Positions 53,814 to 63,072 of a stretch of DNA of 64,000 nt are shown here, one piece after another. A program made the translations under genes and the position numbers. The notes beneath the pieces were generated by a model. It saw only the letters and a program-made list of their open reading frames with translations, had not been told where the DNA came from and ran no database searches. Location of the stretch: assembly GCA_964609675.1 (NCBI GenBank), contig CAZSRX010000019.1, positions 1-64,000 on the forward strand, given 5' to 3'. Within the stretch, counting starts at the first letter, position 1, and every line of letters starts with the position of its first letter. This DNA is from CAZSRX01 sp964609675 [NCBI: uncultured Bacteroidota bacterium]. Lineage in GTDB: Bacteria > CLD3 > SB21.

Positions 53814-55010
53814 ATGAATATTCTGATTATACCGTCATGGTACCCGAATCCCGATGAGCCCGTACAAGGGATTTTTGTGTATGATCAAGTGCGGGCCATG
53901 GCGGAACGATATCCTGACAGTCGATTTTTTGTAAGCGCTGTTCATTCTTTTGTTCTGCCGCTGGAAAAGCCGGGCACCAGTTTATATCGTTTATGCCGGT
54001 ATAGGGCGTCCGCTGGTTCTGCGAGGCGAATAATTGAATCGGATAACTTTCTTGTTTTTATGACGCCATGTCTGGAATGGACGGATAAAATCCTTGAGGG
54101 AAATTTCAGGCGGCGTCTGGCGATTCACAAAAACCATATTTCAATAATTCATCAATACAGTCCGATAGATTTAATTCATGCGCATGTATCTTATCCGGCC
54201 GGATATGCGGCGATGCTGTTAAGCGCTGAATTGAAAATTCCGTACGTGCTTACGGAACACATGAGTCCGTTCCCTTTTCAGCGGCCGTCCTTCATTGACG
54301 CATCCGGGCGCCTGACCGATCGTATCCGCCGGCCCATCGTCAACGCGTCTAAAGTAATAGCGGTCAGTCCTGAGTTGGCTAACTCCTTCAACCGCTATGG
54401 ATTGCCCTCCCCGGCTGTTATTCCCAATCTGGTGGATGACGACCGTTTCGTTCCCGCTGCGGGTCGTTCCGACGGTAGGGTGCGTTTTTTGTCGTTCAGT
54501 TCCATGGTGCCGCAAAAAGGGTTTGATATCTTAATCCGTTCGATTGCGCTGATTCCACGGGATCGAGAGGATTTGCATTTTACAATTGCCGGAACGGGGC
54601 CCAATCTGATTGCCTATAAAAAACTCGCTCAGGAATTGGGTTGCGATGACCGAATTCACTGGAAAGGCGCTGTGGATAGAAATAAAGTGCCGTCTTTATT
54701 CCAGGAATGCGACGCGTTTATACTGCCCAGCCGTCATGAATCATTCGGGATTGTTTATATCGAAGCCATGGCCTGCGGTAAACCGGTAATTGCAACCCGT
54801 TGCGGAGGACCGGAACATTTTGTCCATGAAGAAAACGGAATTTTAATTCCTGTTGAGAATCCGGAGGCTGCGGCCGAGGCCATTCTGGAAATGGCCAATA
54901 GGATACATCAGTTCGATGCCGCTACAATCAGAAAACAGATACTGGAGCGTTTTTCCAAAAAAACGGTTACCGGAATGATTATGAAGACGTATCAGGATAT
55001 CCTTCAATAA
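53814..55010 (+). CDS. family 4 (GT-B) glycosyltransferase
   Basis: The 398-residue protein begins with the typical IIPSWYPNPDEPVQGIFVYD, has the hinge region SVSPE-like VIAVSPELANSF, and ends with the donor-binding motif ESFGIVYIEAMACGKPVIAT that includes the E-x7-E pattern of GT4 enzymes. It is probably a retaining transferase using a nucleotide sugar for surface polysaccharide. It is the only plus-strand gene of this cluster. No ribosome-binding site is evident at the ATG. Confidence 0.93.
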   Translation: MNILIIPSWYPNPDEPVQGIFVYDQVRAMAERYPDSRFFVSAVHSFVLPLEKPGTSLYRLCRYRASAGSARRIIESDNFLVFMTPCLEWTDKILEGNFRRRLAIHKNHISIIHQYSPIDLIHAHVSYPAGYAAMLLSAELKIPYVLTEHMSPFPFQRPSFIDASGRLTDRIRRPIVNASKVIAVSPELANSFNRYGLPSPAVIPNLVDDDRFVPAAGRSDGRVRFLSFSSMVPQKGFDILIRSIALIPRDREDLHFTIAGTGPNLIAYKKLAQELGCDDRIHWKGAVDRNKVPSLFQECDAFILPSRHESFGIVYIEAMACGKPVIATRCGGPEHFVHEENGILIPVENPEAAAEAILEMANRIHQFDAATIRKQILERFSKKTVTGMIMKTYQDILQ

Positions 55011-55055
55011 ATCATCAATATGGCGCTTGTTTTTTAATCCGGATACCCGATGGTC

Positions 55056-56012
55056 TCATTCAGGTTTCGGCAACGGATTTCTTCTTGCAATCAACGAAAA
55101 ATGCGACGGCGCCTTGAATAACCGGCTTAAAAAATAAAAGAAACGATAGTGCTTATCCGGCGCGTTGGTACATTGAACGATGGTATAACCCTTTTGCAGC
55201 AATATATCGATAATCATGTTTTTATCGATACCCTCTTCATGAAATTCTACGTACTGCATGCGTTCATCGCTGTAAACGCCGTCGTTATAAAGCCATTGGA
55301 AGCGGGGTGAACGGGACAGCCGGTTTCGGATGCGCGCCGTGAAAGAATAACGGTTAATAAGGAGGCTGATAAGGGTTTTAATCAGTTTCAACCATCGTTT
55401 GTAGAAGGGCATGCCATCCTTTTTAAAAACATTGAAACAGAAATAAGCCCGCGTGTCGATAAGGTTAAGGAGAGTTCCTGTTTTGGAAACATAATTTTTC
55501 TGGAGCGGTTCCTGATGGATATACAAAAAACCATTTTCAGCGGTTAATTCGGCGCACTTTTCAAAAACAGCCCGATAATCAGGAAAATGATGAATGGCGC
55601 TGGCAAAGCCTACCAGGTCATATTGGATGGTGTTTTGTGATATAAAAGTTTCGACATCGGAGGCGGCTATCCGAAGTCTGGTATTGGGAAATGCGGCATA
55701 GATTTTCCGTGAAAGTTTTTCAAGCATTTTTTCTGCAATATCCACGGCGGTTATAGAAACCTCTTCCTGAGAAACCGTATGGAGTAAGTTCATGGAAAAA
55801 TTTCCCGTACCGCTTGCTATGTCAATAGCTTGTAGGGGCCGTACTTTAATCCGTTCGGCCATATACCGGATTTCCCGGCGCATGATTTTCTGCGAATAGT
55901 GGCCGTAATGAATTGGATGAATATCGTCATATTTATCGGCATGATCGCTGTTATAAAAATCTCTGTTGGCACTTAAAACACGTTCAATCGTTTCCGGAGT
56001 CAAATGTGGCAT
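55056..56012 (-). CDS. class I SAM-dependent methyltransferase
   Basis: The 318-residue protein has the SAM-binding motif AIDIASGTGNFSMNLL (about 63-78) followed by the acidic strand end TAVDIAEKMLEKL and a motif IV-like YDLVGFASAIHHF. The C-terminal 130 residues are basic with many aromatic residues. The substrate is unknown. Its position beside a flippase and a glycosyltransferase suggests modification of a glycan or its lipid carrier. Confidence 0.85.
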   Translation of the reverse strand: MPHLTPETIERVLSANRDFYNSDHADKYDDIHPIHYGHYSQKIMRREIRYMAERIKVRPLQAIDIASGTGNFSMNLLHTVSQEEVSITAVDIAEKMLEKLSRKIYAAFPNTRLRIAASDVETFISQNTIQYDLVGFASAIHHFPDYRAVFEKCAELTAENGFLYIHQEPLQKNYVSKTGTLLNLIDTRAYFCFNVFKKDGMPFYKRWLKLIKTLISLLINRYSFTARIRNRLSRSPRFQWLYNDGVYSDERMQYVEFHEEGIDKNMIIDILLQKGYTIVQCTNAPDKHYRFFYFLSRLFKAPSHFSLIARRNPLPKPE

Positions 56013-56102
56013 AATGGTTATCCTTAAATATAAAAATAATCTACAAGTGTGCGGCGGAGAAGGTTGTGTTTTTATATAAGCATTAACCTGTTATTGGATG
56101 TT

Positions 56103-57452
56103 TTATTTCCTTTCATTTGTCGGAGTGAGATAATCGTTTATAAAATATTTTATATCCCTAATGCGTAAAGCGATTGACAGGGGCCGGATATCCACAAGGG
56201 CGGTTTTTTGAACAATAAAAATATTAATCGCAGTAACCAAAATACCGCTGATAACCGTACCGCTAATTGTGCCGTACAATCCAAATAATTTTGTCATAAA
56301 GAAAACAAAAAATAAATTGATTGCAAACGCGACAATATTAACCAGCAGGGCTAATTTCATCTTATTGGCCGCTACATAAACACAACCGAATACAGAAGCC
56401 CATGGAATAAAGACGATGAAGCCGCTGGCAATCTGGAGAATAACCGCTTGGTCTAAAATTTCCCCTTTATCGGTAATAATCTTTAGAAGAATTTCAGGAA
56501 ACAGTAAATAGCCCAGGCCGACCGGGATCAGAGCTATCGTTGAAAAGCATACGGCCTTCTCAAAAAGAACCATAATGACTTCCCTGGCTTTATTGGCGAA
56601 TTGCCGGGATAAAACCGGAATCAGCAGGTTTTGCACTATTTGTGTGAAAACTGAAAAAATCCGTAAAAATATTTTCATGGACGCGTAAATACCCAGCTCT
56701 TTTGGGTTCAACAGTGTAATGACAATGTATTGGTCCAGTTGCTCGTAAATATTATTGGCTATCGAGCTGACGAGGTTAAAACAGCCGAAATCCAGAATTT
56801 TGCGGCATGCATGTTTTATTTCCCGGAATGATATTTTAAGATATTGGATTCCTAACGCGATGCTTGTCAACGAGGATAATCCATAGGAAATGATATTAAT
56901 TAATATAAGGTCTGCGGCGCCTGAAAGAATATTAATGGTCTGAAAAGCATAAAACAAAGCGATGGTAGATATAAAATAGATACCGTCTATGAAGAAAATT
57001 CGTATTACCTGATACTTAGACTGAAAAATATATATAAAAAAATTCCTGAAAACGAAAGAAAGCATTAATACCGGTAACCACGCAATGGTTCTTTTAATAG
57101 ATACCCCTTCCTGCGCGTTGGAGGCAAACCATCGGACAAAAAAGTCATCAAAAAAATATATAACAAACAGCGCCAGCGTCAGGAAAAGAAGATTGATTAT
57201 AAAACCCGCCGTGATTAGTGTTTGATTATCATCGGATTCGGCTAAAAATTTCATCATGGGTTGCAGGGCCAGGCTGCTGCCGAAGTTGATGATCAGTAAA
57301 AAGAGCGAATAATACAATATGGAAAATATGCCCCATTCCTCGATTGGTATCGCGCTTAACGATAATCGGATAAACAGGAATCCAAAGATTACCGTCAATA
57401 ATTTGTCCGCAAAAATCCAGAAAGCTTTGTCGATGTGTTTGCTGAATTGCAT
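56103..57452 (-). CDS. Wzx-like polysaccharide/oligosaccharide flippase
   Basis: The 449-residue integral membrane protein has about 12-14 hydrophobic helices and the MOP-superfamily layout of polysaccharide exporters, starting with a cytoplasmic stretch (HIDKAFWIFADKLLTVIFG). It has the family-like motif ISTIALFYAF in the middle and a charged C-terminal tail. It would flip lipid-linked glycan units across the inner membrane. A long GC-richer leader lies upstream on the minus strand. Confidence 0.88.
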   Translation of the reverse strand: MQFSKHIDKAFWIFADKLLTVIFGFLFIRLSLSAIPIEEWGIFSILYYSLFLLIINFGSSLALQPMMKFLAESDDNQTLITAGFIINLLFLTLALFVIYFFDDFFVRWFASNAQEGVSIKRTIAWLPVLMLSFVFRNFFIYIFQSKYQVIRIFFIDGIYFISTIALFYAFQTINILSGAADLILINIISYGLSSLTSIALGIQYLKISFREIKHACRKILDFGCFNLVSSIANNIYEQLDQYIVITLLNPKELGIYASMKIFLRIFSVFTQIVQNLLIPVLSRQFANKAREVIMVLFEKAVCFSTIALIPVGLGYLLFPEILLKIITDKGEILDQAVILQIASGFIVFIPWASVFGCVYVAANKMKLALLVNIVAFAINLFFVFFMTKLFGLYGTISGTVISGILVTAINIFIVQKTALVDIRPLSIALRIRDIKYFINDYLTPTNERK

Positions 57453-57742
57453 ATATTAATAAGCGCGATAATTAACGGACACAAATCGGTCGTTGTCCTG
57501 GCGTGTCGGGGTTGCCGGGGCGACTGTCTTTGCGGGCACTACAAGTTTTATGTATTCTAAATAGCACAGTGTAAAGCGCACTTATAAATATATTATTTGG
57601 TCAAATTATATAATTCTTAACGCTATTATGCAATGAGATTATCGTATTGATAAAAATACCCGCGATGGAATTTGCGGGTAAAATTCGATGTTTTAAAGAC
57701 TAATAATCTGCAGGCGATAACCGCCCGTGACCGTGGCTGTCG
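57453..57742. other. intergenic region with GC-rich leader segment and terminator
   Basis: The 290 bases contain the terminator at 57651-57680 for the DUF3047 side. A GC-rich stretch at about 57490-57540, in otherwise AT-rich DNA, would lie in the 5' untranslated region of the flippase mRNA. Short complementary blocks (GTCG/CGAC, CGGGG/CCCCG) are visible, but I recognise no known riboswitch. Confidence 0.5.
57651..57680 (-). terminator. rho-independent terminator of the CDP-alcohol transferase operon
   Basis: The arms TACCCGC (57657-57663) and GCGGGTA (57674-57680) enclose a 10-base loop. On the minus strand the stem is followed by a TTTTTA run (57656-57651). It lies about 60 bases after the DUF3047 stop. 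Confidence 0.8.
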
Positions 57743-58501
57743 TTATTCACATTTGCCCTTGCACGCTTTCAGCGCGATAATGTCGTCGTAATCGGCGATG
57801 GCGCGGCTGTCGGTACCGTCGGCGTCGGTGCGGATGGCGATTCCAACCACTTTATCGGGCGGATATTCGTCAAATACCTTATAATAATGTTCATAAATAT
57901 TAATCGTTTCGGTTATCCAGACGCCTTTTTTGCTGGTGCCGCTTTCGACTACCGTTATTTGGGCCTTACCGGTACCGGCTTTTCGGAAGGTTTCGCAAAC
58001 CGGCAATTCGTTGCTCCAGACGTATTTTATACTGCGGGGCACGCCGAAAAGGTTGACGTAGTAGGTTACATACAAGCCGGCGGCGCTGTCACTTTTGCCT
58101 TTGACTTTTTCATTGGCGCCCGCCGGAAACTGCTTAACCCGCCAACGCCACTGCAAGCAAGGGTATTCTTTAATATTCCACTTCTTATCGCTGACGATAG
58201 TAACGGCCTGACCGGTATCGTCGGCATGAAGATATTTATTGCCGTTTTCCTCTTCGATAGTATAGGGTATTTGCCCGGAAGCAGCTTCATTGAATTTTTT
58301 TACTTTCATCCCGTCCACCCATCCCCAGCCTTTAGGAAAGTCTCCGACGGCAGACGTGTTGAAATTTTCAATGAGTATGGCATCAGGAGACGGCAGCAAA
58401 CCCCCTTCCGTTTCTTCCGATACGACAGATGGAAAATCCATTACTAATAAAAAACTGATGAAAAAACATAATGAAAAAAACGAATAAAAAAGCGCTTTCA
58501 T
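57743..58501 (-). CDS. DUF3047 secreted protein
   Basis: The 252-residue protein has a signal peptide or anchor (LFYSFFSLCFFISFLLVMDF). A domain with the DUF3047 pattern follows: WRWRV, then YVTYYVNLFGVPRSIKYVWS, and the late DKVVGIAIRTDADGTDSRAIADYDDI. The fold is predicted to be a beta sandwich, and the function is unknown. It is the last gene of the run of three CDP-alcohol transferase genes, which suggests a periplasmic role in the same envelope process. Confidence 0.87.
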   Translation of the reverse strand: MKALFYSFFSLCFFISFLLVMDFPSVVSEETEGGLLPSPDAILIENFNTSAVGDFPKGWGWVDGMKVKKFNEAASGQIPYTIEEENGNKYLHADDTGQAVTIVSDKKWNIKEYPCLQWRWRVKQFPAGANEKVKGKSDSAAGLYVTYYVNLFGVPRSIKYVWSNELPVCETFRKAGTGKAQITVVESGTSKKGVWITETINIYEHYYKVFDEYPPDKVVGIAIRTDADGTDSRAIADYDDIIALKACKGKCE

Positions 58502-58515
58502 TTTATTACCCTATT

Positions 58516-59934
58516 TTAATGTGATTTTTTTTCCGTCATTTGGTTGTTGCGAAGCGTATGAATCGCGTAGAACATATAACCCCCTAAAATCAAAACAAAA
58601 ACTATAAAAGTCCAGAAAATTAATATTTTTGTTCCGGTAAACGTTAAAATAAAATATAAAACGCCGCGGTAATCCCTACGTCCGTAAGTTTCCAGTTTCA
58701 AATATATTTTAGTCCATACGGATTGCGGATCCAGCTGACGAATAAAATCTAAACGATAGACCTGACGACTCAGATAGCCCGCGCGGCGCATGAACAATTG
58801 TTCACGGAAGACAGCCGTCCCTACTAAAAGCAAACTGACAATAAATGCGAACACATAAAGCAAACCATGGCTCGATTCATAATAACATACGCCGGTTAAA
58901 AAAAGGAACTGAACCAGATAGCCAATATCGTCTGTAATCATGTCAAAACGAGCGCCTTTTTCGGATTCGTAATTTCGCATACGGGCCACTTCGCCGTCGC
59001 AGCGGTCCAGAACGGCGGCGCTCTGCCATAAAAGTCCCGAAAGCACCAGCGTCCAGTAAAAAGGCAGCACCAGCAGACAGGACGACGCCACTAGAAAGGC
59101 AAAAGCAATCCAGCTGACGGCCATAGGGGTAAATCCGTACCGGATAAAAAGGAAAGAAAGCGGTTTTGAAAAAACCGCGTTGACTTTTTTAGAAAACTCA
59201 CCGCTGATTTCCTTAAAAGCCAGATGCCAGAAAAAATCTTTAATTTCCTGTTCGGTTATCTGCGGGGTAATTTTTAGCCACCAACAGGGTTCAACATATT
59301 TGATGGCGCAAATATATTTTTTTTCCAGTTGCGTTCGGATATCGTTAAAGTTATCGCTGGGATGCAATTGTAAAAGGTCGGCGCCGCGGCATATAATGGT
59401 CTCGGTGAATACATGCGCCATGGAATCGACCACGGAATTGCTTACCAGGGTTAAGACGCGGGCGTTACGGAACTGGCCGCGGTATTTTTCTTTAACCGAA
59501 GGCAATAAGCGCAGAGCGCCGTTCTGAAAGAAAACGCGGCTGAAGACCGGAAAACAGGGGCGGTCCTCTCCTTGGATATTGCGGATTTGTTCCAACAGTG
59601 ACGGATGCATGATTTTATCAGCCACAAAAAGGACATAATGGGCATAAGCGGATACAGCCAGGCGAAAGGCTTCCGTAAGCGAACCGGTTTTTTCGATAAT
59701 CGGACAATCGCAGGAAACGCGTTTTCGTACCTTTTTAATGATTTTACGAACGGTTTTAACCTGCGCCGGCGCGCATATCACGGGACAATCCACAAAACCG
59801 CTCCGGCTCAGAGCAATCAACGACCGCGCTATCAGATTTTCCCCGCCGTATTTTTTCAGTAAATCCGAACGGGAAAAATTTTCAGGAACTAAAATGATCG
59901 CATGTTCTGTCGGTTGTGTAATTTTCATAACCAC
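58516..59934 (-). CDS. CDP-alcohol phosphatidyltransferase fused to a degenerate nucleotidyltransferase-like domain (copy A)
   Basis: The 472-residue protein has a cytoplasmic N-terminal half with NTP-transferase-like folding (YGGENLIARSLIALSRSG) but no glycine-rich GxGxRL loop. A membrane half with about six helices follows. The CDP-alcohol transferase signature is complete: Asp310, Asp313-Gly314, Ala317-Arg318, Gly327, Asp331 and Asp335. The plan resembles bifunctional inositol-phosphate cytidylyltransferase/DIPP synthases. It shares WWLKIT and FKEISGEFSK with the next gene, so the two are duplicates. Confidence 0.9.
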   Translation of the reverse strand: MVMKITQPTEHAIILVPENFSRSDLLKKYGGENLIARSLIALSRSGFVDCPVICAPAQVKTVRKIIKKVRKRVSCDCPIIEKTGSLTEAFRLAVSAYAHYVLFVADKIMHPSLLEQIRNIQGEDRPCFPVFSRVFFQNGALRLLPSVKEKYRGQFRNARVLTLVSNSVVDSMAHVFTETIICRGADLLQLHPSDNFNDIRTQLEKKYICAIKYVEPCWWLKITPQITEQEIKDFFWHLAFKEISGEFSKKVNAVFSKPLSFLFIRYGFTPMAVSWIAFAFLVASSCLLVLPFYWTLVLSGLLWQSAAVLDRCDGEVARMRNYESEKGARFDMITDDIGYLVQFLFLTGVCYYESSHGLLYVFAFIVSLLLVGTAVFREQLFMRRAGYLSRQVYRLDFIRQLDPQSVWTKIYLKLETYGRRDYRGVLYFILTFTGTKILIFWTFIVFVLILGGYMFYAIHTLRNNQMTEKKSH

Positions 59935-59939
59935 GCCTC

Positions 59940-61418
59940 TCAGTTTTTCCCCGACTGGTTTTCGACCACTTTACGCATACCTTTAACCGTCAGGTAATAC
60001 GTTATGCCCACAACCAGTTCATAGGTAAATAAAACCCAGAACACGGCCGGTTTATAGCCGGTGAACGACAACAAAAAGACGTAGAAGGTCCGGATGTCGC
60101 CTTTAAGGAACGGCCGGATTTTATGCTGCCAGCCTTCCCGCGGGATTTCCTTTTCATGCGCCTTGAAATAATCCACGCCCATGGCCTGTATGCTTACGTA
60201 TCCGTGGCGGTACATGAATATCTGCTGGTACAATGCGGCCGGTATATACCAAAGCATAATCGCGGTCAATGCCATAGGATACAAATAACTGACAGGGTTT
60301 TCCAGATAACATACCACGCCGAGCACCGCGAGTGGTATGGCAAAACGCAGGTCGTCGATGAGCATGTCGAAACGCCCGCCGGCCGGCGATTCGTAATTTC
60401 TCAGACGCGCCACCTCGCCGTCACAGCGGTCCAGCACACCGGCCGAAAACTGCCAAATCAGCGCGAACACGACCATGCCCCAGTAATCCGGTACAAAAAG
60501 GAACAAGGAAGCGATTAAAAATAAAATGATTTCCAGAATGCTTATCGCGTTAGGACTAAAACCCAGTTTAACAAAAAGAAACGTCATCGGTTTGGACAAG
60601 CGGGAATTCACCAGCTTGGAAAACTCGCCGCTGATTTCCTTAAAGGCCACGCGCCAGAAAAATTCCCTTATTTGCTCAGGCCTTGTTCCAGCGGTGATTT
60701 TTAACCACCAGGCCTCGCTGATGAATCCGGCGCGTAATATTTTTAATGCAATCCAGTTATCCACAATATCCGACAAACTGTCCAGGGAGGACATGCTGTC
60801 AAAATGATTTTTATGGCAAACAATAATACCTGCGGATATTAGCCCGTTGCCTGATAAGGATCGTCCGGTTATAGATACCAAATTATCGCCCTGTCCGGAA
60901 ATATTTTCTGTCCCTTCTTTCATGATTATTTTGTCGCAGGTATCGGCATTTTGAAATTGGATTTTGTATTTTTCCTTAAAATCTCTTGAGAACCCGGTTT
61001 TTCCATCTTTGTAATAAACATTCTTATGCGCATATATTATTGGGCTACGGTCTTCGGAATCCGGTACAACCTGTTTGATAGCTGTCGGATGCCAGATTGT
61101 ATCCGACTCCAGTAATAGGAATGCATCCTTCCATGCGCTTGTAACGCGTTTAATCTGATCTGATAAATATTCACCAGGTTGCTTTTCGCTGATTTCCCAA
61201 GAAATTTTTATCCGGTGACGGATTTTAGCAATTTGCTTCACTATAAGTCCCGCCTTTCCGGGATTACATATTATTTTTGCATTTTCTATGCCGGATTTTG
61301 ACAATGCTATTAGCGTGCGGTTTAAAAGAGATTCCCCTCCGTAAATCATATCAAAGCGTTTATAATTCTCTGTATTTAATACGATTATAACAGCATTATT
61401 AATTTTTTGTGCAGACAT
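59940..61418 (-). CDS. CDP-alcohol phosphatidyltransferase fused to a degenerate nucleotidyltransferase-like domain (copy B)
   Basis: The 492-residue paralogue of the next gene has the same two-part plan. Its N-terminal domain (YGGESLLNRTLIALSKSG) again lacks the glycine-rich nucleotide loop but keeps LLLESDTIWHP, similar to the metal-binding position of sugar nucleotidyltransferases. The membrane part has the full signature: Asp330, Asp333-Gly334, Ala337-Arg338, Gly347, Asp351 and Asp355. It should condense a CDP-linked alcohol with another alcohol at the inner membrane. Five bases separate it from copy A. Confidence 0.9.
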   Translation of the reverse strand: MSAQKINNAVIIVLNTENYKRFDMIYGGESLLNRTLIALSKSGIENAKIICNPGKAGLIVKQIAKIRHRIKISWEISEKQPGEYLSDQIKRVTSAWKDAFLLLESDTIWHPTAIKQVVPDSEDRSPIIYAHKNVYYKDGKTGFSRDFKEKYKIQFQNADTCDKIIMKEGTENISGQGDNLVSITGRSLSGNGLISAGIIVCHKNHFDSMSSLDSLSDIVDNWIALKILRAGFISEAWWLKITAGTRPEQIREFFWRVAFKEISGEFSKLVNSRLSKPMTFLFVKLGFSPNAISILEIILFLIASLFLFVPDYWGMVVFALIWQFSAGVLDRCDGEVARLRNYESPAGGRFDMLIDDLRFAIPLAVLGVVCYLENPVSYLYPMALTAIMLWYIPAALYQQIFMYRHGYVSIQAMGVDYFKAHEKEIPREGWQHKIRPFLKGDIRTFYVFLLSFTGYKPAVFWVLFTYELVVGITYYLTVKGMRKVVENQSGKN

Positions 61419-61508
61419 AGAATTTCTTTCGTTCTTGGAATAAGTTAATTTTCAGTCCGCAATATTCACGGATCTGTGATTTTTTTTCAACAGCGCAAGA
61501 AAAAGCTT

Positions 61509-62741
61509 TCATTGTCTTTTGATATATGCAATCCAGATAAACCGGCTTAGGTGGAACATGAATGAAAACACCATCCAGAATGCCATGAAATAAAAGGCCT
61601 CCAGCGGCTTATTTATTAAATATCCGATGGTTATGATCAAATGAATAATAGCGCGGCGGCATGCAATAAGATGAAATTTTTGATCAACAGGCGCATGATT
61701 ATAAATTTCTTTTTTAAACTTGGTCCGGTATAAGCCGTTGATGCTTTTATCAACCCAGTAAAGAATCAACAATGTCCAGCAGGCCCAGTTGCTCGGAATA
61801 GCCGGATCAAGAATTTTACCTTCCGAAAAGAACCATCCCAGAGAGGCGAACCACAAAAAAATAGCCGGCGCGCTGGTAGCATGCTCAATGATACCGGCGG
61901 TTTGACTCAGTCGAATCGTAAGCCGCGCCAGTTTACCGTCAACGGAATCAAAGATAAACATCAACCAGCCGATAAGAATGGCCCAGCCGAAATAGCCAAC
62001 CGAATAAAATGCGGGCACAGCGAATGAGCTCAGGATGCTTAGCACGGTAATAAAATTTGGCGTAATCCACGGATACCGGCTGATAAAACGGGTAATTTCA
62101 CGAACGGGATATTTGTAAATGTATATAGCGATAAAGTCTAAGGTTCCCTTGAAATTGGCCTCGTACATGATATTTTCAGTTTTTTTTAAGTCGGTTTTTT
62201 CATCAACCGTGATTAAGTAAGGTACGCAGTCCAGACGCAGATCTTCAATGTAGGTGTCAAAATCGTGCGGGTATTTCACGGGAAATTTGTTTTCCTCAAA
62301 AAATGTAAAAAGCGTGTTTTTTAAATTGCCATCATTCAAATTGTCCGGTAATATTTTGGTGAGCATCTCAATGGTTTGTGCTTGTAATATTGCAAATAAT
62401 AATTCCGGATTATTGTCGGTGCATATCCGGGTATTTTCTTCCTTTTTAACGGCAAATTTTATGAGCCGATCATCCACAACGACGTTTCCGTCTATTAAGA
62501 CAGCTTTTGAAGCGGCTGAAAGGTTCCTTTTTATTTGGTTAAATAAAATAACCGTTGTGTTGTTCGGTTTCGGCGCCCGATCAAATTCGTCAGGATCATC
62601 GGTTACTAAAAATATTTTAGAAAAGCCATATTCTTTAAACTGGCGTATTAATCGTTCACAAAGGCTTAATCCGTAAACTTTATTTTCAAAAAGTAACTTG
62701 TCAGCAGCTTGGAATAAGATGAATGCATAATTGTCAGCCAT
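61509..62741 (-). CDS. CDP-alcohol phosphatidyltransferase homologue with altered active site (copy C)
   Basis: The ATG at 62741 (after GAAGGG) is preferred to the one at 62783, giving 410 residues. The N-terminal half is a nucleotidyltransferase-like fold without the glycine loop, and the C-terminal half has about six helices. The first part of the signature is intact (Asp265, Asp268-Gly269, Ala272-Arg273). The last part is changed: Ala282 for Gly, Glu286 for Asp, and Ser290 for the catalytic Asp. It may therefore be inactive as a classical transferase or use different chemistry. It is the first gene of this run. Confidence 0.85.
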   Translation of the reverse strand: MADNYAFILFQAADKLLFENKVYGLSLCERLIRQFKEYGFSKIFLVTDDPDEFDRAPKPNNTTVILFNQIKRNLSAASKAVLIDGNVVVDDRLIKFAVKKEENTRICTDNNPELLFAILQAQTIEMLTKILPDNLNDGNLKNTLFTFFEENKFPVKYPHDFDTYIEDLRLDCVPYLITVDEKTDLKKTENIMYEANFKGTLDFIAIYIYKYPVREITRFISRYPWITPNFITVLSILSSFAVPAFYSVGYFGWAILIGWLMFIFDSVDGKLARLTIRLSQTAGIIEHATSAPAIFLWFASLGWFFSEGKILDPAIPSNWACWTLLILYWVDKSINGLYRTKFKKEIYNHAPVDQKFHLIACRRAIIHLIITIGYLINKPLEAFYFMAFWMVFSFMFHLSRFIWIAYIKRQ

Positions 62742-63072
62742 TATAGAGGACCCTTCATTTTTAGTATATGGAATATCTGCCATTCGATACTAATATACAA
62801 AAAAAAATCATTTTTAAACCAATGGTTTTTTAATTGTGTTTGTAATTAATCCGCTTGAAAATAATGCATGTGAATTTGCAGGAAGTCAGGTTAATTATCG
62901 GGGACAGGATTCGCTAAACCGGTGTAGTGCAATCAATGAATTTACTGTGATTTTATGAACAAACGATTCTGACGTTTAGTACAATTTCTCTTTGATTTTA
63001 TGAAAAAATTTTGTATATAAAATTTTATTATAAATTACAACCAGCGTCATTTTCGGGAGTTACGGCAGTAAG
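62742..63072. other. divergent intergenic region before ileS
   Basis: This 331-base AT-rich gap lies between the transferase gene (minus) and ileS (plus). It holds the ileS promoter candidate at 62992-63019. I saw no T-box specifier structure, tRNA or small gene. Confidence 0.55.
62992..63019 (+). promoter_or_regulatory. candidate ileS promoter
   Basis: TTGATT (62992-62997) and TATATA (63014-63019) lie 16 bases apart. An alternative -10 box, TATAAA (63016-63021), gives 18 bases. The start codon follows about 50 bases downstream. Confidence 0.4.
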
